From assembly GCF_040436345.1 (NCBI RefSeq), contig NC_133230.1, positions 2,336,797 to 2,400,796 on the forward strand: a DNA stretch of 64,000 nucleotides. The letters are read 5' to 3'. This DNA is from Pagrus major. Its lineage: Eukaryota; Chordata; Actinopteri; Spariformes; Sparidae. Under the pieces are notes generated by a model. It did no database searches. It was given only the letters and a program-made list of their open reading frames with translations, and was not told where the DNA came from. This document shows, one piece after another, positions 1-10,751 of the stretch; position 1 is the stretch's first letter; every line of letters begins with the position of its first letter. A program made the position numbers and the translations under genes.

Positions 1-109
1 TAAGTATTGATAAGGATAAAATATATCATGCTTGTTTATGCCATGCATATGCTCATTAAGTTTGCCAATATCATGTGCTTAAATCTATTAACATCTTCTG
101 CTGTAATTC

Positions 110-535
110 CCCTGTGCTTAAGCAACACCTCACATCCTGTTCTTTTAGGAAGTGACTCACTCAAGGCTCGAGTGTAAAACAGGAAGTGAGGAAGCGAGAC
201 GCTCTAACTGTAGTATCTGTGACAAGAGGAACGTTAATGTTGATATAAATGTCAGGAGGTGTTTCTGTCTGATAAGAGGATATAGATACTTGACCTTAAA
301 ATGCTCCCTGAAAGAGGAACAGCGCTCCCATGTAAGCTTGACCTTTAACTGATCTCTGAAAGAGGAACAGCATGTTAACACCAATTTGCTTAATAAAAAG
401 AGAGGAGATGGACGGAACGGGCAGAGCGTTTTGGGGATATGTAACTCTGCACGTCTCCTGACGCTCTCTTCGCGAGTAAGAAATTGAACGCCTTGTCTGA
501 CTCTCTTTGTGTGTGTTTCTAATAATGTTTCAGGT
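110..535 (+). mobile_element. Possible retroviral-type LTR fragment at the left edge of the array
   Basis: This stretch is unlike the repeating gene unit. It holds two imperfect direct repeats ending in CTGAAAGAGGAACAGC (near 306-322 and 355-371), then AATAAA at 392-397. A G-rich stretch and a T-rich stretch follow, ending near TTTCA at about 533. This order resembles the U3-R-U5 layout of a fish LTR. I see no target duplication, primer site or coding region, so the class is a guess. Positions 1-109 show nothing recognisable. Confidence 0.3.
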
Positions 536-575
536 GATTTAACCTAACAAGTATGCTGCATCTAACAGCAGACAC

Positions 576-1256
576 CTCAACCTGAATAAATAATTTGGAC
601 AAAAAATGTTGTCCAGGTGCTAAGCAAACTCCCAAATACTTTTATACATTTATTTATATGAATTTAATTAACTATATTTAACACCATTTTTTATACTGTT
701 TTTACACAGTGTGTTTACACTATGTTTGTTGTACTCCTTGTATTAAGGTGTAGATCTACTCTGCTTAATTCCACAAAGAAATGTGCCACTCTTTTCTAAA
801 CTGTTACTTTGAACTAACAGCTTACTTTTTGGTTACTTACATGGAAGCGACTGGAAAAACTAGTATTTAACATATAAATGTTTGTAGAAAAGCATGACAC
901 GAGGAGCGATAATAAGTGGGACACATCAGACCAATTAACTCGACTTTTTAATCATCATTTTCACAAATATGGGCAAATCAGCATGAAGACATTGACACAA
1001 ACATAATGTGACATCTTCTCAAGGGGAAATTATACACATTCAGCTTTCAGCTCATCATTTCTCCTGTGTATATTGAGCCTCTGAGGATTTTTCAAGTATA
1101 TAATTTAAAGTTAAAGTTCTGGAATTATGCATGAAACACTAGAACTGAATCACCTCCAACATATTTTCCAAATACAAAGCTACTCGCCTGTACATGTCCT
1201 CAAATGTCTCTTCAAAGCGACTGATCAGAGAAACTTTTCCCCCAGGTCTTTCAAAA
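576..1256 (-). other. 3' flank of gene A with two decayed zinc fingers
   Basis: This is the array's common 3' flank. Reading on the minus strand directly after the gene A stop (1257), there are remnants of two more fingers. The first reads T-W-G-K-S-F then, in a shifted frame, LKRHLRTCTGE. The second reads CICKICWR. The common stop can be explained by a one-base gain in the first of them, which turned a Tyr codon region into TAA. The rest is AT-rich 3' UTR or spacer, repeated after most genes. An AATAAA on the minus strand lies near 645-655. Confidence 0.7.
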
Positions 1257-2542
1257 TTATGGCTTCTCACCAGTGTGGATTCTCATGTGACTAGTTAAGT
1301 GAGCACTTCGGCCGAAAGCTTTCCCACATGTTTTGCAAGTATACGGCTTCTCACCTGTGTGGATTCTCATGTGACGAGTTAAGTGAGCACTTCGGCCGAA
1401 AGCTTTCCCACATGTTTTGCAAGTATACGGCTTCTCACCTGTGTGGAATCTCATGTGCTGATTCAATTCACCACGAGTCTTGAAAGTCTTCCCACATGTG
1501 TTGCAAGAATACGGTTTCTCACCTGTGTGGGTTCTCATGTGGACTGTTAAGTGAGCATGACACCTGAAATCTTTCCCACATGTTTTGCAAGTATAAGGCT
1601 TCTCACCTGTGTGGATTCTCATGTGGACTGTTAAGTGAGCACTTCGGCTGAAAGCTTTCCCACATGTTTTGCAAGTATACGGCTTCTCACCTGTGTGGGT
1701 TCTCATGTGCCGCTTCAATTCAACACAAATCTTGAAACCTTTCCCACATGTTTTGCAAGAATACGGTTTCTCACCTGTGTGGGTTCTCATGTGGACTGTT
1801 AACACAGCACTTTGAGTGAAAGCTTTCCCACATGTTTTGCAAGTATACGGCTTCTCACCTGTGTGGGTTCTCATGTGGATTGTTAAGTGAGCACGACTCC
1901 TGAAATCTTTCCCACATGTTTTGCAAGTATAAGGCTTCTCACCTGTGTGGGTTCTCATGTGGATTGTTAAGTCAGCACGACACCTGAAAGCCTTCCCACA
2001 TGTTTGGCAAGAATAAGGCTTCTCACCTGTGTGGGTTCTTAGGTGTGTATTCAATCGGGACTTAATCTTAAAAGCCTTTCCACATGTGTCACATTTGAAG
2101 GACTTTTTACCTGGGTGAGTGTTATGGTGAATGTCTGATGAGGTAGAGTTTTTTGCATTATCCCTGTGACTTTTGCTTCCTTGATGTCTTTTCTTTTGTT
2201 TTGGCTCTCCATCTCCAGCTGATCCTGAATCTCCATGTTTTCCTCCTTTCTGATCTTGGCTCTCAGCTACATGAGAGTTGTTGGAGAGGAGCTGGTGGTC
2301 ACTTTTTGGTTCTGCTTCACTGTTGTCACTTTCCTCATAAGTTGGAGTCAACATGACGGCATCCGTCTCAACCTTCAGTACAAGCTGCTCTCCCTCCCGA
2401 CTGGTGCAGAGTTCCTCCTGTTCCTCTTTAATCTCTGGAGGCTCTGGGTCCTCTTGGTCCAGACTGGAGTTCCTCTCCTGGTTACAGACCTGCTGGTCAG
2501 CGAGAACCTCCTCCTCCTTACAGACATGTTGCTGTGGGAGCT
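1257..2542 (-). CDS. Gene A, exon 2: C2H2 zinc-finger protein (10 fingers)
   Basis: Predicted nuclear sequence-specific DNA-binding protein. The acceptor CCTCCAG lies at 2543-2549, so the exon begins AGCTCCCAC and continues the split Glu codon of exon 1 (3498-3669). Together they give 485 aa. Residues 58-205 form an acidic spacer ([12 protein letters not shown]) with a basic patch KQKKRH that may be a nuclear localisation signal. From about residue 206 there are ten 28-residue fingers of the form C-x2-C-x12-H-x3-H with TGEKPY linkers. All four zinc ligands are present in every finger. Fingers 9 and 10 are almost identical (GRSAHLT), so they are probably a recent duplication. The reading frame stops at GEKP-TAA, before the decayed fingers of the 3' flank. 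Target site and regulatory effect are unknown. Confidence 0.9.
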
Positions 2543-3497
2543 CTGGAGGGACAGAGAACAAAAGGCAGAGATTATTTATTCAACCAATCAATCTTTATTT
2601 GTAGTAACTTGTATTATGTAAACCTGAGCACATTTCAATTCATCCTCAAATATGCATGTTCTTCTTCAGGAACAGCAACTGAACAGCAACTGAACAGCAT
2701 GCTCAGAGGTGAGTGCACTTCTCTGAGTGGTGATAAGCACCGGTATGAGTCTCCTGCATCCCTCTTGTTTGTAGTATGTAGGAGTGTGTTTCCCGCTCGT
2801 TATCAATAAAATAGGCAGTCCTTGCTTCACGTAGGACTCTGTCGCCGTGAAGTCCATCCATCGCAGGTCAGCACAATTCTCCCTGCAGACTGGAGCGATC
2901 CTCCACCTTTCCTCTCGTCTCATCATAAAGAACTGGAAAAGCTTCTTCTGTGAAATATTTTCTGCTCTGTATTTCATACCTTGGTTCCAGTGTTTGTACC
3001 ATTTGGCAAAAAACATCATTTTCCTTGTTATTAATGTTTTGAATGTAAAATCTAGGACACACCTCGTTAAATGGATTTTAGTGCTCCTTATATTTGTCAT
3101 GAATGTTTTGGATGTAAAATCTACGTTTTTCACAATAGTTTCCAGCTCATTTGACCCACTGACTCAAAATCAATGCCGACATGTCTTCATAATAGGTTCA
3201 ATGAGACACACCTCTTTCTGTTAAATTTTAGTGCTCCTAATATTGTTCTGAACGTTTTGTGTGTAAAATCAGCATTTTTTGAGTGGAGTTTGGCTGCGGT
3301 CTTCTATAGAACGGAGCCCAGCCGTGCAGCGGGCACTCAGAACCTCCGGAGTCCCGGAGTGGAATGAACCAACACGAGGGAAACACTCGTCTGTTCGCTC
3401 CATGTAGTGAAACGTGGCTGCGATGCATATCTCCCCCTCTATGGCCACTCCAGGGCTCTGAACATTAGTGTTGTTAAAATAATAAACTTGTCCTCAC
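2543..3497 (-). other. Gene A intron with hAT transposase fossil and satellite-like repeats
   Basis: Phase-1 intron with GT-AG ends. It carries the frameshifted hAT transposase fragment (about 2720-3062). It has two copies of the 11-mer AACAGCAACTG (2672-2693). It also has an extra ~70-bp partial copy of an intronic repeat around 3040-3130, containing GTTTTGAATGTAAAATCTA. Long open frames on the opposite strand are shadows. Confidence 0.75.
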
Positions 3498-3669
3498 CTG
3501 TCCTGTGTAACTTTACTTGGGGTTTCCAGCAGATATCCAGCAGGACGCGCTGCCGATCGATCTCTTCCTCGTACTGGACGATAGTTGTTTTAAACACTCG
3601 GAATATTTCTTCAGCAGCAGCAGTTAGTCGCTCGTTGACAAACTCTCTCAAACTCTCAACTGAACTCAT
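3498..3669 (-). CDS. Gene A, exon 1: N-terminal helical module
   Basis: The ATG at 3669-3667 opens MSSVESLREFVNERL and the exon ends at the donor ACAG|GTGAGGAC after 57 codons plus one base. The segment is strongly helical and charged (EEIFRVF, YEEEIDRQR). It may dimerise or recruit a partner, but no named domain (KRAB, SCAN, BTB) is recognisable. The same exon occurs in 11 copies in the window with very few differences. ACA precedes the ATG, giving a purine at -3. A 17-codon upstream ORF runs from 3736 to 3683. Confidence 0.88.
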
Positions 3670-4433
3670 TGTTCTTTAATTACTAATTCAATAATGATTT
3701 GCGCTGTGACTCAGTACCGTCTTCCACTTCGTTCATTACACACAGGCAGCTAATGCTGCTAGCTGCTACTGTTTACTTCCGCTGGGTGTCACGCTGTTAA
3801 GCTCCGACAGGGGAAGTGCGGAGGCTTTTAATTCCGCTTCAGACTGAACACATTTTATTCAGAACCTGTTTAAAACATATCTGACTACACTTTTAAACTT
3901 CAATAAATAATTTGACCAAAAAAATGTTGTCCAGTTGCTAAGCAAAGTCCAAAATACTTTTATTTATATTAATTTAATTAACTATATTTAACACCATTTT
4001 TATACTATTTTTACACAGTGTGTTTACACTATGTTTGTTGTACTCCTTGAATTAAGGTGTAGATCTACTCTGCTTAATTCCACAAAAAAATGTGCCACTC
4101 TTTTTTAAACTGCTACTTTGAACTAATAGCTTACTTTTTGGTTACTTACATGGAAGCTACTGGAAAAACTACAAAGATTTAACATACAAATATTTATAGA
4201 AAAGCATGACACGAGGAGCGATACTAAGTGGGACACATGAGAGCGATTAGCTCGACTTTTTAATTATCATTTTCACAAATATGGGCAAATCAGCATGAAG
4301 ATATTGACACAGAAACATATTGTGACATCTTCTCAATGGGAAATTGTACACATTCAGCCTTTAGCTCATCATTTCTCCTGTGTATATTGAGCCTCTGAGG
4401 ATTTTTCAAGATGAATGACACACTAGAACTGAA
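3670..4433 (-). other. Gene A promoter and 3' flank of the finger fragment
   Basis: Positions 3670-3850 are the array's standard promoter block: AP-1 site TGAGTCA, an ETS-like GCGGAAGTAAA and no TATA box. From about 3840 to 4433 is the standard 3' flank that would belong to the next unit upstream. It contains minus-strand AATAAAATGTG (around 3850), a possible poly(A) signal. Confidence 0.7.
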
Positions 4434-4628
4434 TCACCTCCAACATATTTCGCAAAATTGTGGCTTCTCACCTGTGTGAGTTCTCATGTGACGAGTTAAG
4501 TAAGAACCCAACCCAAAAGCCTTCCCACAATTTTCACAGGTAAAAGGCTTCTCACCTGTGTGGAATCTCTTTTGTTGATTTAATGCAGTCTTGAAATCCA
4601 TCCCACATGTTTGGCAAGAAAAAGGCAT
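4434..4628 (-). pseudogene. Zinc-finger gene fragment (two fingers)
   Basis: This 64-codon frame has two fingers: a short one ([19 protein letters not shown], 3 residues fewer than normal between Cys and His) and a complete one ([17 protein letters not shown]). It ends in FCEICWR, which is the second decayed 3'-flank finger of other units fused in frame after GEKP. There is no acceptor site, acidic spacer or exon 1 next to it. Its upstream sequence (4629-5507) is foreign to the array. It is most likely a dead remnant of a unit, and it lies across the end of an inverted repeat. Confidence 0.7.
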
Positions 4629-5507
4629 TTCAAAAAGGAATTAAAACTTGATCAAAACGTCTAAACACACTTGATTATTGAAGAACTAATCACTTACATA
4701 TTTCTTTTAGTTCTAGCCTAATACTTATTAAACAGGGCATATCAGAGACATTTACTGGTAATAGAAAGATGAGGTATTTAAACAATAGATCTCCTGAAAG
4801 TCTGTCCCAATCGTACCAGGACTCACCATCAGGAGATGCTGTGGTTCCTCCAAACACAGGACATTTACACACAGAAAACTTTATCTCAGACAAACTTCAT
4901 CGCAGAGAAACGCGGGAAAAATCACCTTTATGAACTTTTTTTCCTGTTTACTAATTTGTTAAAATTAAGGGGATGAGATTCTAGCTTAATGGTTATTTAA
5001 AACTTGGTTGAAACCTGGATAAGTGCAGAAACCTCCACAGATAAGAGAAAAGCGTGGTCGTAAACTACTGAGTGTCAAGTTGGGGCCCAGAGTACTTTTA
5101 CTCTGGAGCATGTGTGTGTTAATTAGATCAGGAGAGAACACAGAACATCAGCCGTCGTTAGTCTCATTTACAATTGCAAAGACTTTCCTTTATAACACAT
5201 GATTGTGACAGTTCTCTGTTCCTCTTGATGCCTGGAGAGTGGATTGATTTGATGAGGAACCTCGATTGACCAGAAAAGAAAGGAATGTGGCTGTCTCCGA
5301 GGGAAGGAGGACAGACGATGTTAGATAGTTGTAAATAACCATAGGGAGTCTCCTGGGAAACATCTATCTGACGGCTTTATTGTAAAGAAAACAACGTCCT
5401 CCTTGCCAAGCGAGGAGGAGAGAGACTGCAAGGCAAAGTCAGCTCCTATCTGTAAAGGAATGTTTGCCTTCCACTTAGAACAAGGCCTCAATTAATAGCA
5501 GAGACGA
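4518..5507 (-). repeat. Left arm of a 990-bp inverted repeat
   Basis: Positions 4518-5507 match the reverse complement of 12424-13413 with scattered substitutions. Both arms are 990 bp. The arm contains most of a zinc-finger fragment and about 880 bp of non-array sequence. Part of that encodes an open stretch of about 67 codons (4690-4893, starting MSEIKFSVCK) that is kept in both arms but that I do not recognise. Confidence 0.85.
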
Positions 5508-6519
5508 GGGACATGTGTTCCTACACCGTACTCTTTCCTATTTCCAGACATTCTCTTAATCATACTTCTCCCTCCTCCACCTTTCCTGCTCGCACTCATT
5601 TCACACTCCGTCTCCAAATCCTCATCCTCCGACAGTCTACTACAACTTCCCATTCTGATCCAGTCACAACTCAGATTAGGCCAAAACAACACCCAAATCA
5701 CCTGCTCTCCACCTTCCGGGTCCCCTCACTTGCGGAGGCTTTAAGTTCCGCTTCAGACTGAACACATTTTATTCAGAACCTGTTCAAAAATATATCTGAC
5801 TACATTTTTAAACCTGGATAAATATTAGGACAAAAAATGTTGTCCAGTTGCTAAGCAAACTCCCAAATACTTTTATTTTATTCTTTATCTTTTTCCATTT
5901 CGTAAATTTATCTATATGAATTTAATTAACTATATTTAACACCATTTTTATACTGTTTTTACACAGTGTGTTTACACTATGTTTGTTGTACTCCTTGCAT
6001 TAAGGTGTAGATCTGCTCTGCTTAATCCCACAAAGAAATGTGCCACTCTTTTCTAAACTGCTACTTTGAACTAACAGCTTACTTTTTGGTTACTTACATG
6101 GAAGCTACTGGAAAATCTACAAGTATTTAACATATAAATGTTTATAGAAAAGCATGACACGAGAAGCGATAATACGTGGGACACATGAGACCGATTAACT
6201 CGACTTTTTAATCAACATTTACACAAATATGGGCAAATCAGCATGAAGATATTGACACAGAAACATATTGTGACATCTTCTCAATGGGAAATTGTACACA
6301 TTCAGCTTTCAGCTCATCATTTCTCCTGTGTATATTGAGCCTCTGAGGATTTTTCAAGTATATAATTTCAAGTTAAAGTTCTGGAATTATGCATGAAACA
6401 CTAGAACTGAATCACCTCCAACATATTTCGCAAATACAAAGCTACTCGCCTGTACGTGTCCTCAAATGTCTCTTCAAAGCAGACTGATCAGAGAAACTTT
6501 TCCCCCAGGTCTTTCAAAA
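5508..6519 (-). other. Short unique segment, then 3' flank of gene B
   Basis: Positions 5508-5715 are pyrimidine-rich and unlike anything else in the window, and I recognise nothing in them. From about 5716 the standard array spacer resumes, beginning inside the sequence that normally precedes a promoter. It runs through the AT-rich 3' flank and the two decayed fingers to the stop of gene B at 6520. Confidence 0.6.
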
Positions 6520-8822
6520 TTATGGCTTCTCAAATGTGTGGATTCTCATGTGACGAGTTAAGTGAGCAGAACACCTGAAAGCTTTCCCACATGTTTTGCA
6601 AGTATACGGCTTCTCACCTGTGTGGGTTCTCATGTGAATTCCTAAGGATTCATTTTTGCTGAAAGTCTTCCCACATGTTTGGCAAGTATATGGTTTCTCA
6701 CCTGTGTGGGTTCTCATGTGGACTGTTAAGTGAGCAGAACACCTGAAAGCTTTCCCACATGTTTTGCAAGTATACGGCTTCTCACCAGTGTGGATTCTCA
6801 TGTGCCGATTCAATTCATCACGAGTCTTGAAAGTCTTGCCACATGTTTTGCAAGAATAAGGCTTCTCACCTGTGTGGGTTCTCATGTGGACTGTTAAGTA
6901 AGTACTTTGGCTGAAAGCTTTCCCACATGTTTTGCAAGTATACGGCTTCTCACCTGTGTGGATTCTCATGTGGACTGTTAAGTCACCACTTCGAGTAAAA
7001 GCTTTCCCACATGTTTTGCAAGTATACGGCTTCTCACCAGTGTGGATTCTCATGTGCACATTCAATTCACTATGAGTCTTGAAAGTCTTCCCACATGTTT
7101 TGCAAGAATAAGGCTTCTCACCTGTGTGGGTTCTGACGTGTCTATTCAATTCACTATGAGTCTTGAAAGTCTTCCCACATGTTTTGCAAGAATAAGGCTT
7201 CTCACCTGTGTGGGTTCTGACGTGTCTATTCAATAGGGACTTAAACTTAAAAGCCTTTCCACATGTGTCACATTTGAAAGACGTTTTACCTGGGTGAGTG
7301 TTATGGTGAATGTCTGATGAGGTAGAGTTTTTTGCATCATCACTGGGACTTTTGCTTCCGTGATGTCTTTTCTTTTGTTTTGGCTCTCCATCTCCAGCTG
7401 ATCCTGAATCTCCATGTTTTCCTCCTTTCTGATCTTGGCTCTCAGCTACATGAGAGTTGTTAGAGAGGAGCTGGTGGTCACTTTTTGGTTCTGCTTCACT
7501 GTGGTCACTTTCCTCATAAGTTGGAGTCAACATGACGGTATCTGTCTCAACCTTCAGTACAAGCTGCTCTCCCTCCCGACTGGTGCAGAGTTCCTCCTGT
7601 TCCTCTTTAATCTCACATGTTTGGCAAGAATAAGGCTTCTCACCTCTGTGGGTTCTCATGTGGACTTTTAAGTGATCAGAACGCCTGAAAGCTTTCCCAC
7701 ATATTTTGCAAGTATACGGCTTCTCACCTGTGTGGGTTCGCATGTGAGCTCTCAATCTTTCATTTTGGCTGAAAGTCTTCCCACATACTTGGCAAGAATA
7801 AGGCTTCTCACCTGTGTGGGTTCTCATGTGGACTATTAAGTTTGCACGCCACCTGAAAGCTTTCCCACATATTTTGCAAGTATACGGCTTCTCACCTTTG
7901 TGGGTTCTCATGTGCACATTCAATTCACCATGAGTCTTGAAAGTCTTCCCACATGTTTGGCAAGAATACGGCTTCTCACCTGTGTGGGTTCTCATGTGGG
8001 CTGCTAAGTTTTCATTTTGGCTGAAAGTCTTCCCACATACTTGGCAAGAATAAGGCTTCTCACCTGTGTGCGTTCTCATGTGGACTGTTAAGGATTCACT
8101 TCGGCTGAAAGTCTTCCCACATGTGTTGCAAGTATAAGGCTTCTCACCAGTGTGGATTCTCATGTGAATTTTAAAGTTACCATTTCGGTTGAAAGACTTC
8201 CCACAAATTTCACAGTTAAAAGGCTTCTCACCTGTGTGGATTCTCATGTGGACTGTTAAGTGAACACTTTGGCTGAAAGCTTTCCCACATGTTTTGCAAG
8301 AATGCGGCTTCTCACCTGTGTGGGTTCTTAGGTGTGCATTCAATCGGGACTTAAACTTAAAAGCCTTTCCACATGTGTCACATTTGAAAGACGTTTTACC
8401 TGGGTGAGTGTTATGGCAAATGTCTGATGAGGTAGAGTTTTTTGCATTATCACTGTGACTTTTGCTTCCGTGATGTCTTTTCTTTTGTTTTGGCTCTCCA
8501 TCTCCAGCTGATCCTGAATCTCCATGTTTTCCTCCTTTCTGATCTTGGCTCTCAGCTACATGAGAGTTGTTAGAGAGGAGCTGGTGGTCACTTTTTGGTT
8601 CTGATTCACTGTGGTCACTTTCTTCATAAGTTGCAGTCAACATGACGGTATCCGTCTCAACCTTCAGTACAAGCTGCTCTCCCTCCCGACTGGTGCAGAG
8701 TTCCTCTTTAATCTCTGGAGGCTCTGGGTCCTCTTGGTCCAGGCTGGAGTTCCTCTCCTGGTTACAAACCTGCTGGTCAGTGAGAACCTCCTCCTCCTTA
8801 CAGACATGTTGCTGTGGGAGCT
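6520..8822 (-). CDS. Gene B, exon 2: fused C2H2 zinc-finger protein (18 fingers)
   Basis: With exon 1 at 13676-13847 this gives 824 aa, by far the longest in the window. The frame holds an acidic spacer and nine fingers. A tenth finger is cut after CQTC and joined directly to [10 protein letters not shown], the middle of a second acidic spacer. That second spacer is followed by a basic patch and nine more fingers. The junction (about 7615) is in frame, so it is an exon-2/exon-2 fusion made by unequal exchange. The first spacer lacks three residues (PPEIKEELC). The second half has two near-identical fingers with KTHSELN. The last linker is TFEKP instead of TGEKP before TAA. Function is probably DNA binding with two finger blocks separated by an acidic hinge of about 110 residues. 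An assembly collapse could mimic this, so long reads matter. Confidence 0.85.
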
Positions 8823-9534
8823 CTGGAGGGACAGAGAACAAAAGGCAGAGATTATTTAATCAACCAATCAACCTTTATTTGTAGTAACTTGTATTATGTA
8901 AACCTGAGCACATTTCAATTCATCCTCAAATATGCATGTTCTTCTTCAGGAACAGCAACTGAACAGCAACTGAACAGCATGCTCAGAGGTGAGTGCACTT
9001 CTCTGAGTGGTGATTAGCACCGGTATGAGTCTCGTCCCTCTTGTTTGTAGTATGTAGGAGTGCGTTTCCCTCTCGTTATCAATAAAATGGGCAGTCCTTG
9101 CTTCACGTAGGACTCTGTGGCCCGTGAAGTCCATCCATCGCAGGTGAGCACAATTCTCTCTGCAGACTGGAGCGATCCTCCACCTTTCCTCTCGTCTCAT
9201 CATAAAGAGCTGGAATAGCTTCTTCTGTGAAATATTTTCTGCTCTGTATTTCATACCTTGGTTCCGGTGTTTGTAGCATTTGGCAAAAAACATCATTTTC
9301 CTTGTTATGAATGTTTTGAATGCAAAATGTACATTTTTCCCAATAGTTTCCAGCTCATCTGACCCACTGACTCAAAACCAATGCCAACATGTCTTCATAA
9401 TAGGTTCAATGAGACACACCTCTTTCTGTTGAGTTTCAGTGCTCCTCATATTGTTCTGAACGTTTTGTGTGTAAAATCAGCATTTTTTGAGTGGAGTTTG
9501 GCTGCGGTCTTCTACAGAACGGAGCCCAGCCGTG
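8823..9534 (-). other. Gene B intron, 3' part with hAT fossil
   Basis: Standard intron sequence from the acceptor back to CCCAGCCGTG at 9525-9534, where it breaks off. It includes two copies of the AACAGCAACTG 11-mer (8952-8973) and the dead hAT transposase segment (about 8990-9300). The last 80 bp (9455-9534) recur at 13425-13504, where the array intron resumes. Confidence 0.75.
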
Positions 9535-10230
9535 TATGAAGGTAGATTTGTGTCTTTATTATTCAATCAAAAAAAAGGTTGCTTCAATCAAAAAATATAT
9601 TTTCGATCAAAAAAACCCATTTCAATCAAAGAAAAAAAGTGTTTGAATGCAAAAATATAGTTGAGACTCAAAAAAATGCATTTGAACACTGTTTTTCTTT
9701 GCTTGAAAATGTTTTCTTTGATAGAAGTGAAGGTTATTTGTTTGAAGCAACTTTTTTGATTGAAGTATTGTTGTTTAGTGTTTGGGCCATATTATGGGTT
9801 GGACATTTGTGTCTTTATAATTCAATCAAAAAAGAAGTTGCTTCAAACAAACAAAAAATATTTTCAATAAAAAAAAATCACTTCAATCAAAAAATAAACC
9901 TTTTCAATCATAGAAAAAATGTTTTTGAATGCAAAAAAATATTTGAGACTCAAAAAATTGCACTTGAACACTTTTTTTTGGATTGAAAATGTTTTCTTTG
10001 ATTGAAGTAATCTTTTTTGTGTTTGGACCATGTTGTGGGTAGGACATTTGTGTCTTAATTATTCAATCCCAAAAAAGTTGCTTCAATCAAAAAAATATAT
10101 ATTTTCAATGAAAGAAAAAACTGTTTAAATGAAAAAAAAATCATTTCAAGTGTTGTTTTTTTTATTGAACTTTTTTTTCGATTTGAAGTGAAAAAAGTTT
10201 TGAAATCGTTTTTTTTGTTTAAATCATTTT
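9535..10230. repeat. AT-rich tandem repeat, about three units of 240-260 bp
   Basis: Each unit starts with a version of TTTGTGTCTTTATTATTCAA, then TTGCTTCAATCAAAAAA, and contains runs of the short motif TTCAATCAAAAAA. Starts are near 9545, 9804 and 10045. The units diverge by substitutions and A/T-run length. Open frames through it are low-complexity artefacts. The family is not recognised. Confidence 0.7.
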
Positions 10231-10366
10231 GACACAAACGTACCGCAGTGGGCGGGTGCTTCCCCATTGGTCAGACATGTTTGAGTGACAAGTGTCTACA
10301 CCAACGACGTCTTTCTGACAAGCAAGTCATGGTCTCCAGCAGCCAGGAAGCAGTGGTGGAGTTGTT

Positions 10367-10444
10367 GTATATATGTCTATGGCATGGATCTATAATAGAT
10401 CCATGTCTATGGTGGTTAGTAGATAAAACCATAGACATATATAC
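10367..10444. repeat. Nested perfect hairpin
   Basis: A 16-bp arm GTATATATGTCTATGG at 10367-10382 is exactly inverted at 10429-10444. Between them lies a second perfect palindrome, ATGGATCTA-TAA-TAGATCCAT, at 10384-10404. The segment looks like the end or core of a small inverted-repeat element. The flanks 10231-10366 and 10445-10751 show no gene that I recognise. Confidence 0.7.
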
Positions 10445-10751
10445 AGAGACACCTCACTGAGCGGGTTGTTCCGCTGCTGCGATACGTCGACGTCGCCGCC
10501 ATATTGGAGGAGGCAGATCTGCCCCGTGAACTAATACAAGTGAATGGAGTGAACTTTACAAAGCTCCTTCTACAAAGTGCTGTAAGTTAATGTCTCTCAT
10601 TTACACACGTACGAATATATTCAGGAAACAGACAGGAACCAGAAACAACGCCTGTAACGTCCTCTGATGATTATAAACGTTAACTACTCCTCATATGTTC
10701 AGTAAACAGGTGGGCACCAAACCACCGGATGTACTTTTATAATGTTTTTAT

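Noticed and set aside
2051-2236. 61-codon frame [17 protein letters not shown] in exon 2
   Set aside because: A +1 frame of the real spacer and first finger, repeated in every gene, with no evidence of independent use.
1257-2542. CRISPR-like array of regular 84-bp repeats
   Set aside because: The 84-bp period is the 28-codon zinc finger with its linker. It is coding, in frame, in a vertebrate genome.
2543-2561. TTG start at MFSVPP giving a single-exon zinc-finger protein
   Set aside because: These six codons lie in the polypyrimidine/acceptor region, and the phase-1 donor in exon 1 fits the acceptor exactly. A non-ATG start is not needed.
2235-2621. 114-128-codon open frames antisense to the acidic spacer of exon 2
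   Set aside because: These are shadows of the coding strand: the acidic Glu/Gln-rich codons read as Leu/Ser-rich on the other strand, with the same coordinates in every unit.
3407-3679. 90-codon open frame antisense to each exon 1 (starting MKRGCDAYLPLYG), repeated 11 times
   Set aside because: It overlaps exon 1 on the opposite strand and is preserved only because exon 1 is. It has no domain and no independent promoter.
9579-9986. 135-codon Lys/Asn/Phe-rich frame
   Set aside because: Translation of an AT-rich tandem repeat, with no protein-like composition.
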